In this document: one piece after another, positions 7,608 to 13,724 of the stretch
Layout: each line of letters begins with the position of its first letter
How positions within the stretch are numbered: the stretch's first letter is position 1
Source: Alphaproteobacteria bacterium
GTDB taxonomy: Bacteria > Pseudomonadota > Alphaproteobacteria > UBA9219
Direction: 5' to 3'
Length of the DNA: 15,712 nt
NCBI GenBank assembly: GCA_028716765.1
Contig: JAQUPC010000047.1
Coordinates: 1-15,712, forward strand
Made by a program: the position numbers and the translations under genes
The notes under the pieces: model-generated
The model's input: only the letters and a program-made list of their open reading frames with translations
Told to the model about the DNA's origin: nothing
The model's database searches: none

Positions 7608-8519
7608 TCAGGCCGCCTTCAGCCTTTCCTTGATAGCCGTTTGCAAGGCGTCGAAGAACGCCGCATGCCCGGCCTTCAACCCCCAGGGATCCTTGTCGGC
7701 GAACGACCGGACGCGCTCGAAAGACTTTGCGTCGAGTTTGGTCAGATCGCGCAGGGATTTATGCCCGACGAAATATTTTTCGGCCCATGCCTTGGGCGAG
7801 GCGAAATGCGTGGCGACTTCATCGAGCGTGGCGCGGTCGATCAGGCCCGATGCATGCGATTTCTCGAAGAACGACAAGTCGATGCTGTTAAGAGACACGG
7901 CTTGAAGGCCTTTCGCCGCCAGCTTTTCCAGTCCGTTGCCGCGGGAGATAACGCAAAGCGTGCCGGCACATTCAAGACCGGCCTTTTCAAGCGCGGGAAG
8001 CCATAAATCAAGATAGCTGGCCGCGTTGTTGATCAAATCGGCTACATGCAGAACCTTGGCCCCCGGCTTGATGGCCGTTGGGGAATAAAGGGAAAGATTT
8101 TTGAACAGGAAAGCGTGGCCGATCCCGCATGCCCTGGCGAAGGGTATCGAGAAGAGCCAGTCCCGCCGCTCGCCGCCCGAAACGAGATCGAAGGACCCGG
8201 CGGGAAATTGCGATTTTGCGGCGGCGGCCATCGTCGCAACAAGACGTTGATAGACCTCGTTCTCTTCGTAGGCGGCCATCACGGCTTCCGTAATCTGTGC
8301 CGAGCGCGCGGCGAGATCGGCCGTCTGCGCCAGAATGGCCGTAATTTTGTCCAGGAGGAGTCCGGAGGCTTCGGCGCCTATCAGGAGTTCCGTGTTCACG
8401 TAAAATGGGCCCGGTATTCCTGCTATATACCAATAGACAGGCCCTGTATCCCGGTTCCATATGGACGCGGCTCTGGTCGCGTGAATCAACCGGAGCAAAT
8501 CGTCTTGATCGTAGGTCAC
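7608..8519 (-). CDS. Orotate phosphoribosyltransferase-like protein
   Basis: The 303-residue cytosolic protein resembles a family of bacterial PyrE-like phosphoribosyltransferases. Supporting features are GPVYWYIAGIPGPFYVN near residues 26-42, the motif SGGERRDW at 114-121, and a hydrophobic strand plus loop, VLHVADLINNAAS, at 156-168. The loop sits where type I phosphoribosyltransferases have the PRPP-binding signature. It is degenerate: the usual acidic pair is reduced to a single Asp161 and the following Gly/Ser-Thr is missing. A normal PyrE has about 210-230 residues; here an added C-terminal helical domain (about 225-303) is present. Activity as a true orotate phosphoribosyltransferase is therefore uncertain. 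The start is GTG 8519, preceded by GGGAG on the minus strand. It is divergent from ldcA. Confidence 0.65.
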   Translation of the reverse strand: MTYDQDDLLRLIHATRAASIWNRDTGPVYWYIAGIPGPFYVNTELLIGAEASGLLLDKITAILAQTADLAARSAQITEAVMAAYEENEVYQRLVATMAAAAKSQFPAGSFDLVSGGERRDWLFSIPFARACGIGHAFLFKNLSLYSPTAIKPGAKVLHVADLINNAASYLDLWLPALEKAGLECAGTLCVISRGNGLEKLAAKGLQAVSLNSIDLSFFEKSHASGLIDRATLDEVATHFASPKAWAEKYFVGHKSLRDLTKLDAKSFERVRSFADKDPWGLKAGHAAFFDALQTAIKERLKAA

Positions 8520-8546
8520 TTTTTTCTCCCGTTATTGCAGGAGACC

Positions 8547-8574
8547 GTGATAGCATGAATAAGCGTCTTTTCAA
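8547..8574 (-). promoter_or_regulatory. Putative promoter of the phosphoribosyltransferase-like gene
   Basis: Read on the minus strand, TTGAAA (8574-8569) and TATCAC (8552-8547) are separated by 16 bases. They would start transcription near 8540, about 20 bases before the GTG start. The -35 matches the consensus at five of six positions, the -10 at four. Confidence 0.45.
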
Positions 8575-8620
8575 ATTGACTCGCCAGCTGGCCTTGATTT
8601 TTTTACACTGCCGTTCATGA
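8555..8620 (+). CDS. Possible 21-residue leader peptide overlapping ldcA
   Basis: ATG 8555 is preceded by AGGAGA at 8539-8544, with a 10-base gap. It opens a 21-codon frame (MNKRLFKLTRQLALIFLHCRS) whose TGA at 8618-8620 overlaps the ldcA ATG at 8617 in an ATGA arrangement. The ldcA start has no convincing ribosome-binding site of its own, so translational coupling would explain its expression. The peptide is basic then hydrophobic. The alternative is a leaderless ldcA transcript: TACACT at 8604-8609 lies at the right distance for a start at the ldcA ATG. The coding status of the short frame is uncertain. Confidence 0.35.
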   Translation: MNKRLFKLTRQLALIFLHCRS

Positions 8621-9585
8621 CCCCTTCTTCCTCCTTTTTGTCTTTTCCCCCTCCGCTCAAGCCTAAAGGGACGGTGGGCATCGTCGCGCCGGGGCGTTGG
8701 CCCGATCCTTCCTGGATCGACAAGCCCAAAGCCTTCCTGGAAAGCCGCGGCTATCAGGTCGTGGTGCACGCCCAGAATTACCTCAAGGAAGGCCAGCTGG
8801 CGGGCAACGACGCGGCGCGGGCCGAAGCGATCATGGATATGTTCGTGGACACCACGGTCGACGCCGTTTTGTGCGCGCTTGGCGGCACGGGCTCCCTGCG
8901 TCTTCTCGATAAGCTCGATTACGAGATCATTCAAAAACAGCCCAAGCCCTTTGTCGGGTTTTCCGACGTCACGGTCTTGCTGCATGCCATTTCGCGGCAG
9001 TGCGGCTTTGTGACCTATCACGGCCCCATGGGCTGGAACTTCGCCCAGCCGGGCATCGATCCGCGTACCGGGTCGGATTTGCTCAACGTCATCGGCTACA
9101 GGCGCAAGCATTGCCGGCTGCATTATCCCGAAGTGGACGTTGTCCGTCCCGGCCGGGCCGACGGCATGCTGACGGGGGGCAACATCACGCTTTTGCAGCA
9201 ACTTATCGGCACGCCTTTCGATTGGCCGTCGAACAACGCCATTCTGTTCATCGAGGACGTGGACGAGCCGTTCTATAAAATCGATCGCGCCCTCAATCAT
9301 TTGCGGCTGGCCGGAAAATTCCAGAACGTACAGGCGGTTCTTGTCGGCGAAATGGTCGACGTCGTCGACAGCGAAACGGGCTTTGCCCGCGAGGGCGAGC
9401 GGCCCTATGGGCGCGATCTGCGCGAGATCGTCCTTGAGCACGTGCCCCCCGGCATCCCGCTCGGCTTTAATTTTCCTTGCGGTCACGGGAACTATATCAC
9501 CACATTGCCCGTCGGCGCGGCGGCACAGCTTACGCTCGGCGCGCGCGGCGCCGAACTTGTCTACACGGCGCCCGTTCAGGGGTGA
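8617..9585 (+). CDS. ldcA: LD-carboxypeptidase, peptidase family S66
   Basis: The 322-residue protein matches the cytosolic muramoyltetrapeptide L,D-carboxypeptidases, which remove the terminal D-Ala from recycled murein tetrapeptide to give the tripeptide used by the recycling ligase. The serine, glutamate and histidine triad is visible: Ser116 in VGFSDVT, Glu213 in FIEDVDEPFYKIDR, and His290 in FPCGHGN. The N-terminal GTVGIVAPGRWPD and the LTGGNITLL motif (about 185-193) are also typical. There is no signal peptide and the length is normal for the family (about 300-330). ATG 8617 has no clear ribosome-binding site; it overlaps the stop of a short upstream frame. The pentapeptide-repeat gene starts 7 bases after the stop, so the two genes are almost certainly co-transcribed. 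Confidence 0.93.
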   Translation: MTPSSSFLSFPPPLKPKGTVGIVAPGRWPDPSWIDKPKAFLESRGYQVVVHAQNYLKEGQLAGNDAARAEAIMDMFVDTTVDAVLCALGGTGSLRLLDKLDYEIIQKQPKPFVGFSDVTVLLHAISRQCGFVTYHGPMGWNFAQPGIDPRTGSDLLNVIGYRRKHCRLHYPEVDVVRPGRADGMLTGGNITLLQQLIGTPFDWPSNNAILFIEDVDEPFYKIDRALNHLRLAGKFQNVQAVLVGEMVDVVDSETGFAREGERPYGRDLREIVLEHVPPGIPLGFNFPCGHGNYITTLPVGAAAQLTLGARGAELVYTAPVQG

Positions 9586-9592
9586 GGCGGGC

Positions 9593-10849
9593 ATGGAACT
9601 TACCCGGATTGATCAGAACGAACTGGACGACATCGTGCGCAAGCACGGCATGTTCCGGGCGGCCCGCGTAGGGGGGGCGCGCGCGGTTTTCACGTATCAC
9701 GATTTTTCGCGTCTTGCGCTTGCGGGACAGGACTTGTCGCACGCCGATTTCACGGCCTCCGTTTTTTTTCACGCCGATATGCGCGAGGCAAAACTGGATT
9801 ACGCCGTTTTTTTCGGCGCGGACATGCGGCAGGCGAACATGCAAAACGCCAGCCTGGTCCGGGCGGATATGCGCGGCGCCTGTCTGCGCGGCACCAATCT
9901 GGTGAATGCGGATCTGACGGGCGTCGATCTGCGCGAGGGAACGATCGCCGACAAAACGGGCGGCGTTATTGTGCCCGGCGGCGCATCACGGTCCGGCGAC
10001 ACGACCGGCGCCGTTCTGGCCGGGGCCAATTTGACGCACGCGCGCCTTGGCGGGGCCGTGGCGGTCAACGGCGATTTTAGCGACGCTACGTTGCGCGGGT
10101 GCACCATCGTGCGCGCGAACCTCCAGGGGGCGAACTTCGAGGGCGCCAATCTCGAGGGCGCGGACCTGAGCCTTTGCGACATGAAGGACGCCAATTTGCG
10201 CGGCGCCATTCTTATCAACGTCAGGACTCATCTTACCAATCTCGAACAGGCGGATTTAACGGGCGCCCTGACCGATACGCCCGTCGGCCCGACGCTTAAG
10301 GATCTGCCGGCGCCTATAGGCGATATGCTGCGCAGCCATGTGGACTGGCTTGGCAGCAACGGGGTTCAGGGCACCTGTTTCGACGTCAGCGGGTACGATC
10401 TGCGGAACATGGCTTCCCTGAGCCGGGCGTGCCTCACGATGATGCGGGCATGGGGGGCCATGTTGTACGGCCTTGATTTTTCCGACGTCCAGATGCAGGC
10501 CGCCGACATGCGCGAAGCGGACCTGCGCCACACCAACTTTATGGCCGCTGATCTTCGCGGCAGCGATTTCAGGGGCGCGAAGCTGAACAATGCGCGTATG
10601 CAGGGCGCGCAGCTCGGGCCGCTCGTTTTGACCGACGGCCGGAAAATAGCGGCCAATCTTGAGGGCGCGTCCTTGCGTTACGTCAATCTTTCGGGAGCCA
10701 GCTTGTGCGAGGCTAACCTGAAGGGCGTTGATTTGTCCTACGCCAACCTTTTGGGCTGCGATTTGACGGACGCCGACCTCAAAGGCGCCGAAATGAAAGG
10801 CGCGCGTCTCGGTTCGGGAAATACGGAACTCTTGGCGCGCACGGCTTAG
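9593..10849 (+). CDS. Large pentapeptide-repeat protein (paralog 2)
   Basis: The 418-residue protein is built of pentapeptide repeats such as ADMRG, ANLQG, ANFEG, ANLEG and ADLRG. Repeat blocks fall at about 42-117, 140-226, 265-343 and 354-406. Non-repeat loops lie at about 118-140 (Gly/Ser/Thr-rich) and 344-354. A cap opens each half: residues 10-45 with H18, and 242-270 with H249, W252, S255, G257 and G260. The order and sizes of caps, blocks and loops match the protein at 5778-7100, so the two look like diverged paralogs. No signal peptide or membrane segment is seen, so it is probably cytosolic. ATG 9593 is preferred over upstream in-frame codons because GAGG at 9584-9587 lies 5 bases before it and MELTRIDQNELDDIV starts the cap; the upstream frame runs through ldcA. 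Function unknown; cotranscription with ldcA hints at an envelope-related role, but this is inference. Confidence 0.9.
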   Translation: MELTRIDQNELDDIVRKHGMFRAARVGGARAVFTYHDFSRLALAGQDLSHADFTASVFFHADMREAKLDYAVFFGADMRQANMQNASLVRADMRGACLRGTNLVNADLTGVDLREGTIADKTGGVIVPGGASRSGDTTGAVLAGANLTHARLGGAVAVNGDFSDATLRGCTIVRANLQGANFEGANLEGADLSLCDMKDANLRGAILINVRTHLTNLEQADLTGALTDTPVGPTLKDLPAPIGDMLRSHVDWLGSNGVQGTCFDVSGYDLRNMASLSRACLTMMRAWGAMLYGLDFSDVQMQAADMREADLRHTNFMAADLRGSDFRGAKLNNARMQGAQLGPLVLTDGRKIAANLEGASLRYVNLSGASLCEANLKGVDLSYANLLGCDLTDADLKGAEMKGARLGSGNTELLARTA

Positions 10850-10874
10850 AACATTTTTCGTTTAGATAGAATGG

Positions 10875-11047
10875 CCCTCTCCCCTTGTCCTCCCGCGCTA
10901 AAGCTTCGGAGGGTCTGGGACACAAGTCCGCCGTAGCCTTGGCACAGGCGGGAGCAAGTCATTAGTTTTTGCGGGTGAGGGGTCCGTTTTCTTTGACCCC
11001 TCCCCGAAATCGCAAGAGCGATTTCGACCCTCCCGCAAGGGGAGGGT
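10875..11047. repeat. Composite palindromic intergenic repeat element
   Basis: This 173-base non-coding block is bounded by imperfect inverted ends (CCCTCTCCCCTTG at 10875-10887 and CAAGGGGAGGG at 11036-11046). Inside are three adjacent hairpins. GAGGGGTC/GACCCCTC spans 10977-11002. A 9-bp CGAAATCGC/GCGATTTCG with loop AAGA spans 11005-11026. ACCCTCCC/GGGAGGGT spans 11027-11047. The left part holds two GC-rich units, CTCCCGCGCTAAAGCTTCGG (about 10889-10913) and GTCCGCCGTAGCCTTGGC (10926-10954), in opposite orientation. From memory, similar palindromic motifs are dispersed in many bacterial genomes; copy number here cannot be judged from one copy. Short frames across it on the minus strand are typical spurious ORFs. 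Confidence 0.65.
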
Positions 11048-11067
11048 GACTTCATCAAAAATCATTC

Positions 11068-11087
11068 TGCGCAAATGGTTTTGCGCA
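11068..11087. repeat. Perfect palindrome TGCGCAAA/TTTGCGCA
   Basis: An 8-bp perfect inverted repeat with loop TGGT lies between the repeat element and the terminator. It could be an extra hairpin at the transcript end or a protein-binding site. Confidence 0.5.
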
Positions 11088-11093
11088 AAACAA

Positions 11094-11125
11094 AAGAGGC
11101 CTGCCACTTTCGTGACAGGCCTCTT
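11094..11125. terminator. Bidirectional terminator, mainly for the porin gene
   Basis: A stem of 13 pairs with one C-A mismatch (AAGAGGCCTG-c-CAC with GTG-a-CAGGCCTCTT) closes a TTTC loop. It lies 19 bases after the porin stop codon. On the minus strand it is followed by TTTTGTTTTG, and on the plus strand by GTTTCTT, so it can stop porin transcription and, less well, transcripts from the pentapeptide-repeat side. Confidence 0.85.
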
Positions 11126-11144
11126 GTTTCTTAAACCGCTCTTC

Positions 11145-12656
11145 TTATTGGAACGGCGAGTAACGCAATGACGTCATCACGACGCTTTGGAAAGCGTGCG
11201 GGTTGACCCCGTTCGCGTCCGCGAAGGCGTTGCGGCGCGTAAGCGAGTAGGAAGCGCCCGCCTGCATTGTGCCGTAGTTGCCCTTGTAGAAGCGTTTCCA
11301 GAAACCCGGCGTAACCTGCCACATGCTGGAAGTCTGCGCTGCGCAAGCGGCGCCAACTATGCCGCAATTGGCGTTGTTCAGACCGGCCGTGGTGCCATAA
11401 CCAAAGCCTGCCGCGCCTTTGTCGTCCTGGAAGATCTTTTCGTAACCGGCATAGGCATAAAGATCCCATGACGCTTCGGGATGCCCGACGACGCCGACCA
11501 TTGCCGAGTACTTCGTCAACGGATCGATCGAGCCATCCGTATCGAAAGCGATGTCAGGCAACAAGCCCGCCGAGTACCGGCCAACGCCTTGGCCGCCCAT
11601 GACGGAAGCCTGCAGCTCCACCTTTTTCGCCAGCACGGGCACGTAGGCTCCCACGCCGCCGCCGAAGCCAACGACGTCCTGGTTGGTGGCCGTGGCATTG
11701 ACGGTGCTTTGGAAGAACCGTGTCAGGCCGAAGATTTCGTAGTGACCAAATCCCGTGTCAACCGCTGCTTTGGCGATAAGATCGGGCGCGAAGTCGGTTG
11801 AATACGTTGTTTGCGTATTCAGTGCCGAAACGCCCGTAGTTCTTGACGTGACGGTTCCCGGAGGCGTGACCTGAGCAAAGTTCACTTCAGGCTCTTGAGC
11901 GGACAAAGCGATGTTGACTTTGTCGTCGGCAAACGATTTTACGAGGCGAAGCTGGGGCGCACGCGTATAAATCGTGCCGGGGAGGTAACCCGAGTCGATG
12001 CCGATCGTGGTCGCGATCTTGTTCGTGTCGATTCCCGACTTGTTCAGGGTCACGAGGCTCCATGTCTGGCCGGCTACGAGCTTCATGCCCCAGTCGTTGC
12101 GCGCGACTTCGGCATACGCATGGCGAAGGCGGGGGTTATAGCTGTTGGTCTGGATCGAGTTGGCCGTCGGGGCCGCGCCAAGGAAGTCGCCTTCGATGAA
12201 AGCCGAAAGCTTCATGTCCTTGTCTACGTTGCCTTCGGTCAACAGCGAAAGGCGGGTGGCGCGTGCCGAACCGCGGAACTCATGCCGGTGGGCGTCGCCG
12301 TTGTTGTCAAACGGAATGCCGGTGGTGTTGGTGGCATTGCCGTTCCAGCTCGTTGTCGTATCCTGCGTCTGGTTCTTTTCGCGCCAAATCGCGTCGGTCT
12401 CAATGTAGCCGCCGAGCGTCATTTTCACGCCGGGAAGGATTTCCTTGCCGCTTTCGCCCACGACCTTTGGCGCCTTGGCGGTTTCGGCAGAGGCCTTTTG
12501 TTGGGTTTGAAGTTCGGCCAGCTGCTTTTGCAGCTCGTTCATTTGCGCCTGCAACGCCTTGATGGCATCGTCTTTGCTGGCCGCGTGAGCGGGACCCGCC
12601 AGCATGAAGCCAATGGCCGTAGAGGCCAAAAGCAAATTCCGCACGGTTTTATTCAT
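11145..12656 (-). CDS. DcaP-like outer-membrane porin
   Basis: The 503-residue protein has a signal peptide ending in AHA (residues 1-25). A short coiled coil with heptad-like LQAQMNELQKQLAELQTQQ follows (about 34-52), then a beta-barrel region. Barrel landmarks are LGGYIETDAIW, the RATRLSLLTEG strand, AFIEGDFLG, LRHAYAEVA and LVAGQTWSLV, the pattern I associate with trimeric DcaP-type porins that let small, often anionic, compounds cross the outer membrane. Substrate cannot be read from sequence. ATG 12656 is preferred over an upstream start at 12734 because it gives a clean signal peptide and has CGGAGA a few bases upstream on the minus strand. The chain ends in SPFQ, so the usual terminal aromatic residue is followed by one extra Gln. 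A strong terminator lies downstream, so the gene is probably monocistronic. Confidence 0.85.
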   Translation of the reverse strand: MNKTVRNLLLASTAIGFMLAGPAHAASKDDAIKALQAQMNELQKQLAELQTQQKASAETAKAPKVVGESGKEILPGVKMTLGGYIETDAIWREKNQTQDTTTSWNGNATNTTGIPFDNNGDAHRHEFRGSARATRLSLLTEGNVDKDMKLSAFIEGDFLGAAPTANSIQTNSYNPRLRHAYAEVARNDWGMKLVAGQTWSLVTLNKSGIDTNKIATTIGIDSGYLPGTIYTRAPQLRLVKSFADDKVNIALSAQEPEVNFAQVTPPGTVTSRTTGVSALNTQTTYSTDFAPDLIAKAAVDTGFGHYEIFGLTRFFQSTVNATATNQDVVGFGGGVGAYVPVLAKKVELQASVMGGQGVGRYSAGLLPDIAFDTDGSIDPLTKYSAMVGVVGHPEASWDLYAYAGYEKIFQDDKGAAGFGYGTTAGLNNANCGIVGAACAAQTSSMWQVTPGFWKRFYKGNYGTMQAGASYSLTRRNAFADANGVNPHAFQSVVMTSLRYSPFQ

Positions 12657-12762
12657 GATTGTCTCCGGATTATGGTGAAGAACTGAGGAGTGAGACCCCA
12701 CTCTTAACGATGTTTTTGGCGAAAAACCAAGCAAAAACGCTTACAGGAATCGCCACCGCCTT

Positions 12763-12805
12763 ACTGTAAAGGACACTGTGCTATTTTTGCCAAGTTAAGC
12801 TTAAC
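12763..12805 (-). promoter_or_regulatory. Possible porin promoter with adjoining 12-bp palindrome
   Basis: On the minus strand TTGGCA (12793-12788) and TACAGT (12768-12763) are separated by 19 bases, a tolerable but long spacer. Immediately upstream of the -35 lies the perfect palindrome GTTAAGCTTAAC (12794-12805), a plausible activator or repressor site. The leader to the porin start would be about 100 bases. Confidence 0.35.
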
Positions 12806-12885
12806 GGGCGTTTGCGCGAAACAGGAAGGGATCCGATTGCGGACAATCAGAGGGCCAAACGAGTTTTCGTTTATGAAAAGTCCGG

Positions 12886-13320
12886 CTAACGAGGCAAATA
12901 GCCGTTCGTTGCGTTTCCGGAAAGAAATTGAAAAGAATTTGTGACGGGAGCTGGTGCGGTCGTGTGCTTGTGCATGGACATAAAAGAACCGCCCGGCCCG
13001 TGCCCCGCCTTGCTGTGGCCGTCTTCGGTCGCGGCGGCCCGGAAATAGGACATGATAAATACACGGATTGCCGCCGTCAGAGACGTATTGGCCGCCTTGC
13101 GGGTTGCCACGGCGCTGCAAAGATCGTGCAAGGAAACATGTTCGCGCCGGCAAATTTCGCGAAGCCCGGTCCACATATCGGGCTCAAGGCGGACGCTGGT
13201 GCGGTGGTTGTCGATGGTGATGTTGCGGCTGACGAGGCTGCTCCGGCAAGGCTGGCAAACGGCAGCGTTCGACTCGAGGGGGTGGAAAGATGTTGAAGGG
13301 GCGTGGAAGGCAGGGCGCAT
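12886..13320 (-). CDS. Ribbon-helix-helix (RHH_4-type) regulator
   Basis: The 144-residue protein contains one ribbon-helix-helix domain at about residues 31-95. The DNA-contacting strand is RTSVRLEPDMW (40-50), followed by helices around LREICRREHVSLHDLC and LTAAIRVFIMSYFRAA. This is the pattern of the small RHH_4 family common in Alphaproteobacteria; RHH proteins bind DNA as dimers, usually at palindromes. Residues 1-30 include CQPC, and the 45-residue tail is Gly/His/Thr-rich and looks disordered. ATG 13320 is chosen because GGAG lies about 7 bases upstream and the domain fits; the frame stays open further upstream, but that stretch is AT-rich promoter DNA. Promoter elements and a palindrome lie just upstream, suggesting autoregulation. 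The porin gene is 229 bases downstream on the same strand, with a separate putative promoter. Confidence 0.85.
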   Translation of the reverse strand: MRPAFHAPSTSFHPLESNAAVCQPCRSSLVSRNITIDNHRTSVRLEPDMWTGLREICRREHVSLHDLCSAVATRKAANTSLTAAIRVFIMSYFRAAATEDGHSKAGHGPGGSFMSMHKHTTAPAPVTNSFQFLSGNATNGYLPR

Positions 13321-13374
13321 GATTTTCTCCGTATGCGTGTGCAAAACACTTTGACGCAATCCTTGGTTGCTAGA

Positions 13375-13403
13375 ATTATATACACGCATTAGTATATCAA
13401 CAA
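13375..13403 (-). promoter_or_regulatory. Strong sigma70-type promoter of the RHH gene
   Basis: On the minus strand TTGTTG (13403-13398) and a perfect TATAAT (13380-13375) are separated by exactly 17 bases. Transcription would start near 13368, leaving a leader of about 48 bases before ATG 13320. Confidence 0.7.
13378..13397. promoter_or_regulatory. Candidate operator: ATATAC-N8-GTATAT
   Basis: A perfect 6-bp inverted repeat with an 8-base centre occupies the promoter spacer between the -35 and -10 of the RHH gene and overlaps half of the -10. A dimer bound here would block RNA polymerase. That the RHH protein itself binds is inference from position and family. Confidence 0.45.
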
Positions 13404-13434
13404 GTTTTATTAACCATAATCTTTTTAGCAAAAT

Positions 13435-13449
13435 CATGATGTTATCATG
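13435..13449. promoter_or_regulatory. Palindrome CATGAT-GTT-ATCATG
   Basis: This perfect 6-bp inverted repeat with a 3-base centre lies in the AT-rich spacer between divergent genes, about 30 bases upstream of the RHH promoter and about 125 bases upstream of the putative J-domain/cobS promoter. It could be a second regulator site. The rest of the spacer (13450-13570) shows no gene. Confidence 0.35.
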
Positions 13450-13572
13450 CAACACATGCATACGCATATATGAGATAAAAATAGGAATGCAACCGTAGGT
13501 AGCTGGATCGCAATGCTGATTAGGGCGCTTTGGGAGAAAAAACGGTTCCCTCGAATTACAATCCCTATCTTT

Positions 13573-13601
13573 TTGATCGTCCCTGAAAACTTGCGTATGA
13601 A
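13573..13601 (+). promoter_or_regulatory. Putative promoter of the J-domain/cobS genes
   Basis: TTGATC at 13573-13578 and TATGAA at 13596-13601 are separated by 17 bases, each matching four of six consensus positions. Transcription would start near 13608, giving a leader of about 117 bases before ATG 13725. Confidence 0.45.
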
Positions 13602-13605
13602 AAGG

Positions 13606-13668
13606 CCGTTCCCATATAGAAAACGGCGGGAACGGACGAAAAGAAGATGTTTCCCGTCCCTGCTTTTT
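13606..13668 (+). promoter_or_regulatory. Leader with mutually exclusive hairpins, attenuator-like
   Basis: GGGAACGG at 13628-13635 can pair perfectly with CCGTTCCC at 13606-13613, or, with one bulged base, with CCGTCCC at 13654-13660. The second pairing is followed by a T-run at 13664-13668 and would look like an intrinsic terminator; the first would prevent it. No cobalamin riboswitch B12-box was seen nearby. If transcription starts near 13608 the first stem loses two bases. Confidence 0.3.
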
Positions 13669-13724
13669 GTTATTCAGGCCATTCATGAACCCCGGTTTTG
13701 TTGAGGCGGCTGCCCCCGAACACA

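Noticed and set aside
8576..8609. TTGACT and TACACT as a promoter for ldcA
   Set aside because: The spacer is 22 bases, too long for a standard sigma70 promoter; TACACT alone is kept only as part of the leaderless alternative.
9341..9592. 84-codon upstream extension of pentapeptide-repeat paralog 2
   Set aside because: It runs out of frame through the ldcA coding sequence; the ATG at 9593 has a ribosome-binding site and starts the conserved cap.
8008..9594. 528-codon open frame on the minus strand across ldcA
   Set aside because: It lies antisense to a protein with intact S66 catalytic residues, has no recognisable domain, and its tail overlaps the phosphoribosyltransferase-like gene. Long antisense frames are common in GC-rich DNA.
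10846..11107. Two minus-strand frames of about 70 codons over the palindromic element
   Set aside because: Their translations are read from palindromic repeat DNA and look like the spurious ORFs such repeats often generate; they also lack start signals.
11895..12686. 263-codon plus-strand frame across the porin
   Set aside because: Antisense to a porin with signal peptide, coiled coil and barrel motifs; no ribosome-binding site or known domain.
13513..13704. 63-codon plus-strand frame before the J-domain gene
   Set aside because: No ribosome-binding site, a very basic composition, and overlap with the putative promoter and leader hairpins.
13440..13724. Cobalamin riboswitch before the J-domain/cobS genes
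   Set aside because: I looked for a B12-box-like core (GCCACTG) and the usual long multi-helix fold and found neither; only short alternative hairpins are present. A covariance-model scan would settle it.
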